From an uncultured Candidatus Poseidoniales archaeon (GTDB taxonomy: Archaea > Thermoplasmatota > Poseidoniia > Poseidoniales > Poseidoniaceae), in NCBI GenBank assembly GCA_902625885.1, contig CACODE010000013.1, positions 1 to 41,890 on the forward strand: a DNA stretch of 41,890 bases. Direction: 5' to 3'. The notes beneath the pieces are model-generated. The model was not told where the DNA came from, ran no database searches, and saw nothing but the letters and a program-made list of their open reading frames with translations. Position numbers and translations under genes: made by a program. This document shows positions 1-7,817 of the stretch, one piece after another. The number at the start of each line of letters is the position of its first letter. Positions within the stretch are counted from its first letter, which is position 1.

Positions 1-185
1 CCGCTGCTAAACCGAATCAGCATGGCTTTGGCCCTGCTTGTGACGCTCAGGACTTCATGACCGAGAATAAGATCGTTGGCTTGGTGCAGCGTTTGAAACG
101 GCCATTCACCGTCTTCGACGATTTTCCCGACCAGGGCTTTTCCGATACGGTCGGCGGCGCGACGTATCTCGGGGCCTTCCGGCAT
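1..185 (-). CDS. nei: Fpg/Nei-family DNA glycosylase (endonuclease VIII type), N-terminal fragment
   Basis: Only the first 61 codons lie in the window; the gene runs off the left edge. The ATG is at 185-183. The product opens MPEGPEIRRAADRIGKALVG, the hallmark start of the family: Pro2 (exposed after Met removal) is the Schiff-base nucleophile and Glu3 the catalytic acid. RRAAD resembles Nei (endonuclease VIII) more than Fpg. The enzyme would excise oxidised pyrimidines and cleave the abasic site. It begins 7 bp after the stop of the upstream small gene and is probably co-transcribed with it. The family is sure; Nei rather than Fpg rests on the N-terminus alone, because the C-terminal zinc finger is outside the window. 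Confidence 0.88.
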   Translation of the reverse strand, partial: MPEGPEIRRAADRIGKALVGKIVEDGEWPFQTLHQANDLILGHEVLSVTSRAKAMLIRFSS

Positions 186-192
186 GCTCTGT

Positions 193-537
193 TTAGTCGT
201 CAATTGTTTTTTGAAGGGGTGTTTGATGATTGCCAAGAATTTTCTCAATCGTAAAGGATTGACCTCGGTGGCCCCAATCCACTCGACCGGGCTCTTCAAT
301 TCGGAAGTACTTGGTTGAGAACGTTCGTCCAAGCTCTGGATGCTCCTCACTTAGCCAGACCTTGATCCGGGTGCTGTAGGTCCCGTGCGTTCCAATGGCG
401 GCAACGCCGCAAATGCCGTCGACAAGGACAGGGTGAGGAGGCGAGGGGGTGACGGCTTCAGCGTCAAAGGGATGAGCATCGGCTTCAAGGGCAAGGTTTT
501 GCTCGGTACCTGGTTCGGTGTTGATGTGGTTTTCCAT
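193..537 (-). CDS. Hypothetical protein, 114 aa
   Basis: I do not recognise a family. The first 35 residues are acidic and Pro-rich and look disordered. The rest looks folded, with a Gly-rich hydrophobic stretch (GICGVAAIGTHGTYSTRIKV) and a basic/aromatic C-terminal half (KYFRIEEPGRVDWGHRG). No signal peptide or membrane segment is visible. It lies between a zinc-ribbon protein and nei on the same strand, with only 7 bp to nei, so it is probably the middle gene of a short operon. That hints at, but does not show, a link to DNA repair. The ATG at 537 has no clear Shine-Dalgarno sequence, so the start is uncertain. Confidence 0.6.
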   Translation of the reverse strand: MENHINTEPGTEQNLALEADAHPFDAEAVTPSPPHPVLVDGICGVAAIGTHGTYSTRIKVWLSEEHPELGRTFSTKYFRIEEPGRVDWGHRGQSFTIEKILGNHQTPLQKTIDD

Positions 538-569
538 GGGGATTACAGCGGCCTACACCATATAAACGC

Positions 570-1055
570 TCAAATATCGCTGGTGGAAAAACGCTCGTCA
601 ATGGCGGAAAGGCCTGCAGCTTCCGCTCGCGCAGCGATCCTTCGCAGCGTCCGCATCGCTTCGTCAATGTCCTCCACCTGTTCTGCAAATCGGGTTGGCG
701 GCCACCCGCAATCTATGACGCCCGCCTCAACAGCGCTTTCCTCAATCCAAGCACCGCAGGCGCTTCCGTAGCATTTCGCTTTGAAGCGCTCGATGTCAAG
801 CCAGAACGTCGTTCGATGGCAAACGGGGCACGTACGGCACTCGTATTCCGAGAGCATGGTGATGGCATCGTCCCCGACAACATCCACCTCCCACGCCGCT
901 ATGCTGGCCCGTTTTAGCGGCACTTGGTGGGATTTTTTGAGGAACGCCCTGAGAACATTCAGGGCCGTTTCTTGAGTGCTAAAACACCCCATGCCAACCA
1001 CAGCACCGTTTTCTTCAACGGCGCTTGGCACGTAGACACGACCGGTGATAGCCAT
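570..1055 (-). CDS. Hypothetical protein with a central Cys-rich (zinc-ribbon-like) motif, 161 aa
   Basis: The centre of the protein (about residues 73-101) contains CRTCPVCHRT, and about 20 residues later CYGSACGAW. This gives a CxxCxxC plus CxxxxC arrangement that probably binds zinc. The N-terminal part (MAITGRVYVP, then ENGAVVGMGCFSTQETALN) looks like a small beta domain. The C-terminus is an Ala/Arg/Glu-rich helix. No transmembrane segment is seen. It starts 35 bp after the folB stop and precedes the 114-aa gene and nei on the same strand. The function is unknown; nucleic-acid or protein binding through the metal site is a guess. Confidence 0.65.
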   Translation of the reverse strand: MAITGRVYVPSAVEENGAVVGMGCFSTQETALNVLRAFLKKSHQVPLKRASIAAWEVDVVGDDAITMLSEYECRTCPVCHRTTFWLDIERFKAKCYGSACGAWIEESAVEAGVIDCGWPPTRFAEQVEDIDEAMRTLRRIAARAEAAGLSAIDERFSTSDI

Positions 1056-1090
1056 GAACTACCGTGCACGATTCGCCGTTTAAGCCCTGT

Positions 1091-1453
1091 TCAATCTCGG
1101 CTCCACAGAACCTCGATTACGGGCGAACCGCCTGGGTGAGGCAGCGGGGCCATCGGCTTCTCAATGCGCACGCTCAATGAGGCCACAGCGCCGTTTTGCG
1201 AAAGCCGTTTAATGATTTGCTGAGCCATGGTCTCCATCAACCGGATCGGTTCAGGTGCCTTGAGCACCACCTCGTCAATCGCGATTTGAATATCGGCATA
1301 GTTGAGGGTCTGGTCCAGCGAATCAACGCGCTCGATGCTGCCAAGCGTTGCCCAAACGGTGAACACAAACGGTTGTTCCTCCTCGTGCTCCTCATCATAG
1401 AAGCCATGAGCAGCATGGATTTCGTAATCCTCCAAACCGACGCTCCACTGCAT
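1091..1453 (-). CDS. folB: Dihydroneopterin aldolase
   Basis: FolB converts 7,8-dihydroneopterin to 6-hydroxymethyl-dihydropterin plus glycolaldehyde in folate/pterin synthesis. The 120-aa length is normal for the family. The N-terminus (VGLEDYEIHAAHGFYDEEHE) matches the FolB pattern of a short strand, a helix-starting H/YG, and acidic residues. LNYADIQIAIDEVV and LMETMAQQIIKRL are the matching central segments, and SVRIEKP the last strand with the catalytic-lysine region. A GGTGAG Shine-Dalgarno precedes the ATG and overlaps the stop of the upstream parvulin gene, so the two are probably translationally coupled. An SDR resembling pteridine reductases lies at 24.4 kb in the same window. Confidence 0.88.
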   Translation of the reverse strand: MQWSVGLEDYEIHAAHGFYDEEHEEEQPFVFTVWATLGSIERVDSLDQTLNYADIQIAIDEVVLKAPEPIRLMETMAQQIIKRLSQNGAVASLSVRIEKPMAPLPHPGGSPVIEVLWSRD

Positions 1454-1462
1454 GGCCTCAAC

Positions 1463-1756
1463 TCACCGCTCTTCATCGCGTTCATGAACCCAAATCAGGT
1501 GGTACCCAAATTGCGTCTTAACGGGCGGGGAAACAGTGGCTACGGGTGTTTCCCATACCGCATCTTCAAAGGCTTTGACCATCCGTCCTTTGCGAAACCA
1601 ACCCAAGTCTCCGCCCTTTTGGCTTGAGGGGCACGTGCTCTTTTTTCGGGCGAGTTTTTGAAAATCTTTCAATTTGGCCACCTTGTCTTTGATTTGCAAG
1701 GCTTCGCTCTTTGAGGCAACCAAAATGTGGGAGGCCCAAGCGCTTGGTGCGACCAT
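1463..1756 (-). CDS. Parvulin-type peptidyl-prolyl cis-trans isomerase
   Basis: A stand-alone parvulin domain of 97 aa that catalyses cis-trans isomerisation of peptidyl-prolyl bonds. Family signatures are visible in order: ASHILVAS near the N-terminus, GGDLGWF in the middle, FEDAVWETP, and FGYHLIWVHER at the C-terminus. There is no signal peptide, so it acts in the cytoplasm. The reading frame extends upstream to a TTG at 1771, but the ATG at 1756 gives the usual compact parvulin start (MVAPSAWASHILV) and is preferred. It lies between the M28 peptidase gene (37 bp upstream) and folB on the same strand. Confidence 0.85.
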   Translation of the reverse strand: MVAPSAWASHILVASKSEALQIKDKVAKLKDFQKLARKKSTCPSSQKGGDLGWFRKGRMVKAFEDAVWETPVATVSPPVKTQFGYHLIWVHERDEER

Positions 1757-1793
1757 GCACCGAGGACTCAATCCCGTGTTTTGAACCTCTCCC

Positions 1794-3539
1794 TCAGTCG
1801 TCAGCGTAGGCCAAGTAGCGCATGTAGGTGCCGTAGATCGTCACCGACACCTCAAGAGAATCCTCGTTGAAGCGTTCCATGGTGTCCGCATAGGTGTGGT
1901 ATTCCCAACTGCCGCTGCCATAACACACCACCGCTCGACCCCGCTTCCCCTCACCCAGTTCGTAGACAAAGGGTGCGTGGTCAGAATTGTACGGCATGCC
2001 GTCATCGTCGTCCCTGTCGCCCGGAAGGGTGCGCACCTGTATGTCGTAGAGGTCAGCCACGCTTGAGCGCTCGTTTTGGAAGAGTTCCGTGATTCTTGCG
2101 ATGTGGTCCATGTCGTCTTGATCGTTGCCGAAGAGGGTAACGGTGTTGCCGCGATTGGCCGTGTCGGCGTCGACATGGTTCATGTCGAGGTTGAGGTACA
2201 ACCGGAGATTGTTTCGAAGGCTGTTCTGGAAAGCTTCGACGTAGGCTCTGCTCCCGTAGAGCCCTTCTTCTTCGCCTCCCCAGGTGCAGAATCGCAGCGT
2301 TCGCTCGGGCGTGCCGGTGTTGTTGACCACCTCGCTCAACTGACGAGCGATCTCCATGACGCTGGCGGTCCCGGAGGTGTCGTCAACGGCGCCCTGTCCG
2401 TGGTAGACCGTGTCGTGGTGACCGCCAACGATGATGACCTCGGAAGATCTGCCCCGTATTTCTCCACAGGGCACGTAGATGGTCCGTTCCTCGTCGTTGG
2501 TGACGTCGATCAGCATTTCCAGAACACCCTGAGGCCCGGTGGCGTTGAAAATGGATTGTTCAAGGAGTTCCCCTGCGTCTTTTGACATGGCGATGAACGG
2601 CAACTCGGTGGGAATGGTGCCACCATTGGCTTCGGCGACTTCGTTAACCCTGCTTCCCTTGAAGATGGGCACGCAATCGTTGGCTTCGATTTGACCGCAG
2701 TTGGTGTCCTTGTTAACGAAAATGAGCCCGGCAAGGTTGTTTTCTGCGGCTTTTGAAAAGAGGCCCGTGTTGCCGCCAAGGCTGGCACCGCTTCGCACGT
2801 AGCCGATGGTGCCGGCAGCTGATGCCCACAAGGCATCGTCGGTGCCGTTTCCAAGGTCGGTCACCTGAACATCTTGGTCAAACGTGTAGGCTGACTGGCC
2901 AGAAAACCCTTGGATGACGTAATCGATGCGATGTTGAAATTGAATGATTTGGCTGCCTAGAGCACCAAACCCTTCGCAGGGGCTGTTACCTCCAAGCCCT
3001 TGAATGCAAATGCGCAAGCTCGGTTCAGCGTTCACATGATGCATGGGCACTTGGTAGGTGTGCTCGGTAACGGACAGGCCCATCGCTTCGAATTGGCTGG
3101 CGATGTAGGCTGACGTGTTTGCTTCTTCAACCGTTCCGCTCATTCGACCTTCCCATTCAGGATGGCCCAGAGCCACCAATTCCTCGGCAAACGTGCGGGT
3201 TTGGTCAGCATCAAAATCAATGAGTTCGTATTCGTAATTTGGCGTGAAACCCAACCACGTAGGACGGAACACAAAGACAGCCGTGATCATCAGCACCACC
3301 ACGCCAATAGCGGTCAACGCTTGCGGAGTAAGTACATTCGTACTTCGCCACCACGGCGCCTCATCGTCGTGGAGTACCGCATCTTCGACCTTGTCTTCGT
3401 CCTCAAGACTCAGCACGTGGACCTCCTCGGTTGAATCGGTGAGGCGTTTGACGAGTTGCGCTTTCGTCCCGCTGATGGGGAGGCCTTGGCTGCGAAGCAG
3501 GCCCTTGAGTTCTGCAACCGTTTTGTCGTTCAGGTCCAT
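1794..3539 (-). CDS. Membrane-anchored M28 zinc metallopeptidase with N-terminal SAP domain
   Basis: A 581-aa protein. Residues 1-36 form a SAP motif (LNDKTVAELKGLLRSQGLPI, then GTKAQLVKRL). An acidic linker follows, then a single membrane helix at about 70-92. The large C-terminal part holds a PA-like insert (about 190-340) and an M28 peptidase core. The expected zinc and catalytic residues are present: H374 and D376 in GGHHDTV, D386 in AVDDTSG, E423/E424 in WGGEEEG, D452 in NLDMN and H521 in SDHAPF. It is probably an aminopeptidase or carboxypeptidase acting outside the membrane, with the SAP domain inside. SAP is a DNA/RNA-binding motif in eukaryotes, so its pairing with a surface peptidase is odd. 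The ATG has an AGGTGA ribosome-binding site. The gene heads the run to nei. Confidence 0.9.
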   Translation of the reverse strand: MDLNDKTVAELKGLLRSQGLPISGTKAQLVKRLTDSTEEVHVLSLEDEDKVEDAVLHDDEAPWWRSTNVLTPQALTAIGVVVLMITAVFVFRPTWLGFTPNYEYELIDFDADQTRTFAEELVALGHPEWEGRMSGTVEEANTSAYIASQFEAMGLSVTEHTYQVPMHHVNAEPSLRICIQGLGGNSPCEGFGALGSQIIQFQHRIDYVIQGFSGQSAYTFDQDVQVTDLGNGTDDALWASAAGTIGYVRSGASLGGNTGLFSKAAENNLAGLIFVNKDTNCGQIEANDCVPIFKGSRVNEVAEANGGTIPTELPFIAMSKDAGELLEQSIFNATGPQGVLEMLIDVTNDEERTIYVPCGEIRGRSSEVIIVGGHHDTVYHGQGAVDDTSGTASVMEIARQLSEVVNNTGTPERTLRFCTWGGEEEGLYGSRAYVEAFQNSLRNNLRLYLNLDMNHVDADTANRGNTVTLFGNDQDDMDHIARITELFQNERSSVADLYDIQVRTLPGDRDDDDGMPYNSDHAPFVYELGEGKRGRAVVCYGSGSWEYHTYADTMERFNEDSLEVSVTIYGTYMRYLAYADD

Positions 3540-3599
3540 CGGCTCACCTGAACCTGCCTCGTCATCATCGTTGAAGAAGTCGGCGGTCAGGGATTAAAC

Positions 3600-4169
3600 C
3601 TAAATCTCATCTCCAGTCCATCGTTTTCCAATCGTGTGTTCGTAGCCGAGTTGGTCGAGCACACGGGCGAGGATGAAGTCAATGAGGTCGTCGATGCTGG
3701 TGGGGTGGTTGTAAAAACCGGGCGAAGCCGGGATGACGATGGTGCCCCAGTTGGAGAGTTTGGCCATGTTCTCAAGGTGAACGGTGGCGTAGGGGGCTTC
3801 TCGTGGCACGATGATGAGTTTACGTCGCTCCTTCATGGCGACGATGGCGGAGCGGGTCACGAGGTTGTCGGAAATGCCTGCTGCCAATTTGCCGATGGTA
3901 GTACCCGAACACGGGCAGATGACGACGGCGTCAATTTTGGCGGAACCTGAGGCTGATTTGGCGCCGACATTCTTGGCGTCTTCCAAGATCGCTCCGGTGG
4001 CTTCCGCCACGGCTTCAGGCGTCGTGTCGCATTCGTGCTTGAGCGTCAATCGGCCGGAGTCGGTGACGACGAGTCGGACGGTTTTCCCCATCTCGGTAAG
4101 TATCTCCGTGAGGCGTTTGCCGTAAACGGCTCCAGAAGCGCCCGAGATGCCCACGACCACCTCGCCCAT
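3600..4169 (-). CDS. ubiX: Flavin prenyltransferase UbiX
   Basis: UbiX joins dimethylallyl phosphate to FMN to make prenylated FMN, the cofactor of UbiD-type decarboxylases. The 189-aa length is typical. Diagnostic stretches are VVVGISGASGAVYGKRL at the N-terminus (FMN phosphate loop), VICPCSGTTIGKLAAGISDN in the middle, and RRKLIIVPREAPYATVHLENM followed by PASPGFYNHP near the C-terminus. It is cytoplasmic. It is followed 60 bp downstream by the M28 peptidase gene on the same strand. No ubiD is present in the window, so the client decarboxylase must be elsewhere. Confidence 0.95.
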   Translation of the reverse strand: MGEVVVGISGASGAVYGKRLTEILTEMGKTVRLVVTDSGRLTLKHECDTTPEAVAEATGAILEDAKNVGAKSASGSAKIDAVVICPCSGTTIGKLAAGISDNLVTRSAIVAMKERRKLIIVPREAPYATVHLENMAKLSNWGTIVIPASPGFYNHPTSIDDLIDFILARVLDQLGYEHTIGKRWTGDEI

Positions 4170-4291
4170 GTGAGGAAATCCATGGCTCTCCCATTTAGCC
4201 TCTTGTTCTTTCTCTCCACGAGTTTTTCACATCCTTCCGAGCGCTGTCCACGTGCGTTTTGAATTCGGAATGGGACCTTGCCGTTGGCCAA

Positions 4292-5824
4292 TTATCGCAA
4301 TTTTTGAAGGCTGAGTTTGAATGATTCTAGGTTTTTCTTCCGAGATTCTTTCCTGTCTATGATTGGATTTGGGTAATCTTTGCCGATCAGGCATCCTGCT
4401 GATTCTTGAATGTGCAGTGGCGCCAAATGAGGCTCAAAAATGTATTTTGAGGGGAATTCAGAAAGTTCGGGGACCCAGTGTCGAATAAATTCGGCATCCT
4501 TTGTTTCAACGTTCAAACTTGATTTCGCATCAGGGCAAGGGTTGTAGATTCTGTAATAGGGCATTGAGAAAGGAGCAACCCCTGCCAACCAAAGCCAATT
4601 TCCGTTGTTTAGCGCCCAATCACTGTCGATCAATTTACGCTCAAATATGTCCCTGCCATGCGTCCAATTTTGCCACAACTGACCACGGGTGAGAAAGCAC
4701 GAGACGGCGTGCCTCCCGAGGTGGTGCATCCAACCTGTGGTGTTCAATTGACGCATCATGGCGTCAATTAGGGGGAATCCAGTTTGGCCCGAATCCCACG
4801 AATCAAGCAGTCCATGGTCCAATTCTCCCCATTCAATTTCCTTGCATTGAGAATTGCCAAATTCCTGGTCCCAATTTTCGACAGATCTTGAGAGAAGATA
4901 GAACATTTCTCTGAACAAAATTTGCCCGTGAATGGACACCGGTGGGACCGTATGGTCGCTTGATTGTTGTATTTCTGAGCATGCATTCCACAACCGTCGT
5001 ATTGACAGGCAGCCGGTGCTGATGTAGGGCGATAATCCGGTGGTTGACGGTTCCATTGGATTGCCCTGAGTGTTTGTTGAAACCGACTTGGGCTTGCTAA
5101 AGCTACGGACATAATCACGCTGGGATATCACCTTCTTTTCCAATCTCGCAATCGCTTCGTTTTCCCCACCAGGAAAATAGCCAGGGGCACTGAGCATCGG
5201 CCGGATTTGATCGAGTGAGACCCGATGTTCTGAATTCACCAACAGATTCTGTTTGCGTCCCTTTGCTGATGGATTTGAGTCGTTTGTTTTGAACACAACG
5301 TGGTCAAAATCGCCGAATTCTTTGTTGAACAATCGGACCATGTCGTTCATCGATTTGGGTGGCCTGTATCCAGAGGCGTTAACGACGGCTTCAACATCGA
5401 GGATTGTTTGGCATGAGGCAAAGGATTTAGCGGACCAATTTTGGTTCGAATTGATGAGTTTTCTTTCAATCAATTCTGATTGCTTTCTGTCCTGCGGATT
5501 TGTGGAATATTCCTCCAGTAAGGTCACTTCAAACGGCTGCAGTTGTTCACTGATCGACTGGAAAACATCCAGGCAATCTCCGGAAAAAACATGAAGGTCA
5601 AGGTCGAGTTGGTTTTTCAAATTTCGATGCAGGTCCTCGACGCAGTCAAACCGGAATCGCAATCGGTGCTCCCCCATCGAAGCGGTGCTCCGCTCGTGAA
5701 TTTCTTCATCAAAAATGTACATCGGCAGGATGCCATCGATATCCTCAGATTCATAGGCCCAAGACAAGACTGGGTTGTCGTGGACACGCAATGAATGACG
5801 AAACCAGACAACAGCCACGTTCAT
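4292..5824 (-). CDS. Cryptochrome/photolyase family protein, (6-4) photolyase-like
   Basis: A 510-aa flavoprotein that should repair UV photoproducts using light. The N-terminal Rossmann domain (VVWFRHSLRVHDNPVL) is followed by the helical FAD domain at about 220-450. FAD-domain motifs include TGLSPYISTGCLS, FREMFYLL, GQTGFPLIDAMMRQL and DWALNNGNWLWLAG. The segment HHLGRH (367-372) carries the two histidines spaced as in (6-4) photolyases and animal-type cryptochromes; CPD photolyases have another sequence there. The C-terminal end (FPSKYIFEPHLAPLHIQE, then CLIGKDYPNPIID) also matches that clade. The gene is more AT-rich than its left neighbours and sits at the edge of an accessory stretch. 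A cryptochrome-like sensor role cannot be excluded. Confidence 0.88.
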   Translation of the reverse strand: MNVAVVWFRHSLRVHDNPVLSWAYESEDIDGILPMYIFDEEIHERSTASMGEHRLRFRFDCVEDLHRNLKNQLDLDLHVFSGDCLDVFQSISEQLQPFEVTLLEEYSTNPQDRKQSELIERKLINSNQNWSAKSFASCQTILDVEAVVNASGYRPPKSMNDMVRLFNKEFGDFDHVVFKTNDSNPSAKGRKQNLLVNSEHRVSLDQIRPMLSAPGYFPGGENEAIARLEKKVISQRDYVRSFSKPKSVSTNTQGNPMEPSTTGLSPYISTGCLSIRRLWNACSEIQQSSDHTVPPVSIHGQILFREMFYLLSRSVENWDQEFGNSQCKEIEWGELDHGLLDSWDSGQTGFPLIDAMMRQLNTTGWMHHLGRHAVSCFLTRGQLWQNWTHGRDIFERKLIDSDWALNNGNWLWLAGVAPFSMPYYRIYNPCPDAKSSLNVETKDAEFIRHWVPELSEFPSKYIFEPHLAPLHIQESAGCLIGKDYPNPIIDRKESRKKNLESFKLSLQKLR

Positions 5825-5871
5825 GCAGTCAAATCCGTGATGTGGGGCTTAAACATCTGTCTGTTTTCATG

Positions 5872-5906
5872 GGGGCCCCTTTGTGTCCCCTACGACCACA
5901 TCGGTA
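5872..5906 (+). repeat. Left imperfect inverted repeat bounding the GIY-YIG cassette
   Basis: A 35-bp segment beginning GGGGCCCC and ending ACATCGGTA. Its reverse complement occurs, with one gap and about 28 of 36 positions matching, at 6698-6733. The two copies face each other around the GIY-YIG-like gene like terminal inverted repeats. Just inside it, CAAGGG-GCT-CCCTTG at about 5930-5944 is a further perfect palindrome. The 5825-5996 gap between photolyase and GIY-YIG gene otherwise holds no gene that I can see. Confidence 0.6.
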
Positions 5907-5970
5907 CCCATGGACACGACGTCGTTTACAAGGGGCTCCCTTGTGTTTGGAAGAATTAACAGGAAATAAC

Positions 5971-5978
5971 AAATATTT
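5971..5978 (+). promoter_or_regulatory. Putative TATA box for the GIY-YIG-like gene
   Basis: AAATATTT lies about 20-26 bp upstream of the ATG at 5997, the spacing expected for an archaeal TATA box driving a leaderless transcript. No Shine-Dalgarno sequence precedes the ATG, which agrees with leaderless initiation. The call rests on position and composition only. Confidence 0.4.
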
Positions 5979-5996
5979 CAACTTCCTAGTATTCTT

Positions 5997-6620
5997 ATGG
6001 ATTTAGGTGAGAGGATTGGCAACAAAGATGACCAAGTCTTTAGATGGGCCGAACTAAAGTCTAAATTGTTCTCATCGATTGTCCAAGTAAGAGAATATAT
6101 TTTAACAAAAAAATTTGGAAAAGATAGAGACTACACAAAACTATCATTCGATGATTTGTATAGTGTTAATGATGAAATTGAAGTTCGGTTACAAAAGACA
6201 TCTAATTTGCCGGAAGAATGGTTTATTTTTACCAAAGTTTGGGAGTTTGTCTATCCATTTAGCGAACAGATACACAAGATTGACGAGCGGCGGGGCGCAA
6301 GAGTGTATGTCATTCAATTAAAAGACGGTTCAATATACGTAGGTGGATGTAGAAAAGCACTAGATTGGCGCTATGAACAACACGCTGCTGGAAAGGTAAA
6401 AGCGACAAGAAATAAACTCAAACACGATAACTCCGCATTAGGCCTTCGATGGGATTTGATGTATCCAATTTCTGATGATGAGGAAGAAATAGGTTTTCAT
6501 TGGCCACGAGAAGGCCAATTCTTGATCGAGCCTTGGTTGGGTCAAGAACTAGAGAAATGTGGGTACAGAATTACCGGTAATCCCGATGGATTAGACCCGT
6601 GGAGTAAGAAACAGGACTGA
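5997..6620 (+). CDS. GIY-YIG-nuclease-like protein in an AT-rich cassette
   Basis: A 207-aa protein whose C-terminal half resembles a GIY-YIG endonuclease. RVYVIQLKDGSIYVGGCRKA carries the paired tyrosine strands (YV...YVG), and DWRYEQHAAGKVKATRN the helix with the expected arginine. EGQFLIEPWLGQELEKCGYRI could supply the metal-binding Glu. The N-terminal 95 residues, charged and helical, match nothing I recognise. The gene is visibly AT-rich compared with the flanking chromosome and lies between inverted repeats at 5872-5906 and 6698-6733, so it is probably cargo or the enzyme of a small mobile cassette. Cleavage activity is inferred from the motif only, and the second tyrosine motif is YVG and not YIG. 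Confidence 0.65.
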   Translation: MDLGERIGNKDDQVFRWAELKSKLFSSIVQVREYILTKKFGKDRDYTKLSFDDLYSVNDEIEVRLQKTSNLPEEWFIFTKVWEFVYPFSEQIHKIDERRGARVYVIQLKDGSIYVGGCRKALDWRYEQHAAGKVKATRNKLKHDNSALGLRWDLMYPISDDEEEIGFHWPREGQFLIEPWLGQELEKCGYRITGNPDGLDPWSKKQD

Positions 6621-6697
6621 ATCAAAGGGATTGGGATAAACACCCCTGTGTTCAAAATTAGTATCTACAAGGGCTTTCAGTGGGCCATATTGAAGCC

Positions 6698-6733
6698 TAC
6701 CGATGTATGCGTATGTGAACACAAGGGGGTCCC
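6698..6733 (-). repeat. Right imperfect inverted repeat bounding the GIY-YIG cassette
   Basis: Inverted partner of 5872-5906. It starts TACCGATGT and ends GGGGGTCCC on the plus strand. An additional inverted pair lies around it: CACCCCTGTGTTC at about 6642-6654 against GAACACAAGGGGG at about 6717-6729, so the element could fold on itself. The left part of the element (6671-6710) is also a diverged direct copy of 8991-9030. Confidence 0.6.
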
Positions 6734-6743
6734 AACTTGAAGT

Positions 6744-7817
6744 TCAATCTTCAATATGCTTCAAACGGCTAATGGCCTTTTTCCGGTTTTCAGGAATTTT
6801 CGTATCCAATCTATCTTGGGATTGAATTGTCACAAGGCCATCTTCTTCGTCTAATTCAAGCATTGCTAGGAAATTTTCGTTCAATGCTTTCAATTGAGAT
6901 TCTCCGAAAACAACGTACACCTTATCGGCCTCTCCAAATACGTCTATGGACCATTCAAGTCCAAAGCAGGGAACTCCATTTCGAACTAAAATCAAACAAT
7001 CTCTCATCTCAATTTTATGTCGACTTCGAAGTTTTAAATTGTTGAAACTATTGTATTCAATGGTGTATGTTTTGGTTTTCTCTAAATCAGCATGCAACTG
7101 TATAAGTTTCTTTTTTGAGCCAGTCTCGTCTTCTTCTAAATTATATTCAGGCCAGTCAGGATGATTTACTCCAAATATCCGTGTAATCGTTAAACCTCGT
7201 TCAATGAGATCTAAATTGAAGTTAAAAAATTTCTGACCCGTTTGGGGGCGGAGCCACCAAAGTCGCGTATTTGTGAAAGCAGTTGCATAGATTTTGTCTC
7301 CAGGTTGGGCGAATTCCGTAATCAATTGGTAGGTATCCTTCGATTCATCGGAACCCTGTAATCCCGGAGTTCTAGAAATTAATTGAATCCTTCCAAAATC
7401 ACGGATATTGGCTTCCTGCTCATTAATAGTCCAATGAACAATTTGGTTTGCAACGATTTCGCTCTTTGCATCAATTTCACGTGCGGAAATTCCCTCGATC
7501 AGATTTCGAAGTGAATAAGCAATTTTAGCTCGAATAGGGCCAATTTCTGTTAATCTCGCTTTTGAATTAGGCCAATTCATCGAAAACGTACCGAAATTAT
7601 TCTCCTTCTCATTGAGATGTAACCTGTGGATAAAAAGTACGGCTGGTCCGATGATACTTGTTGTTACCGAAGTCAAAAGATACTGCGAGAGAACAACACT
7701 ATCCCAAACAAAAATTTCTTCACCGGAAGCAATCCTTGAAGATATTGCCAATACCAATCCAACAATCGCAGATACGACTGCTGCAATGATTATACTTGAT
7801 GATTTACTTTCATTCAT
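6744..7817 (-). CDS. Two-helix membrane protein with a large cytoplasmic, possibly degenerate PLD-like domain
   Basis: From the ATG at 7817 the protein has 357 aa. Two membrane helices lie near the N-terminus (IIIAAVVSAIVGLVLAI and a second around LTSVTTSIIGPAVLFI), followed by a soluble domain of about 280 residues. GDKIYATAFTNTRLWW and RHKIEMRDCLILVRNG resemble strands of phospholipase-D-like folds. The second has K-x4-D, but Arg stands where the HKD histidine would be, so classical PLD catalysis is unlikely. The frame also opens at 7856, but 7817 is favoured by a GGTGGAG ribosome-binding site and an 8-bp overlap with the DMT gene stop. The gene is AT-rich and translationally coupled to the transporter. 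The function is unknown; a membrane sensor or effector is a guess. Confidence 0.7.
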   Translation of the reverse strand: MNESKSSSIIIAAVVSAIVGLVLAISSRIASGEEIFVWDSVVLSQYLLTSVTTSIIGPAVLFIHRLHLNEKENNFGTFSMNWPNSKARLTEIGPIRAKIAYSLRNLIEGISAREIDAKSEIVANQIVHWTINEQEANIRDFGRIQLISRTPGLQGSDESKDTYQLITEFAQPGDKIYATAFTNTRLWWLRPQTGQKFFNFNLDLIERGLTITRIFGVNHPDWPEYNLEEDETGSKKKLIQLHADLEKTKTYTIEYNSFNNLKLRSRHKIEMRDCLILVRNGVPCFGLEWSIDVFGEADKVYVVFGESQLKALNENFLAMLELDEEDGLVTIQSQDRLDTKIPENRKKAISRLKHIED

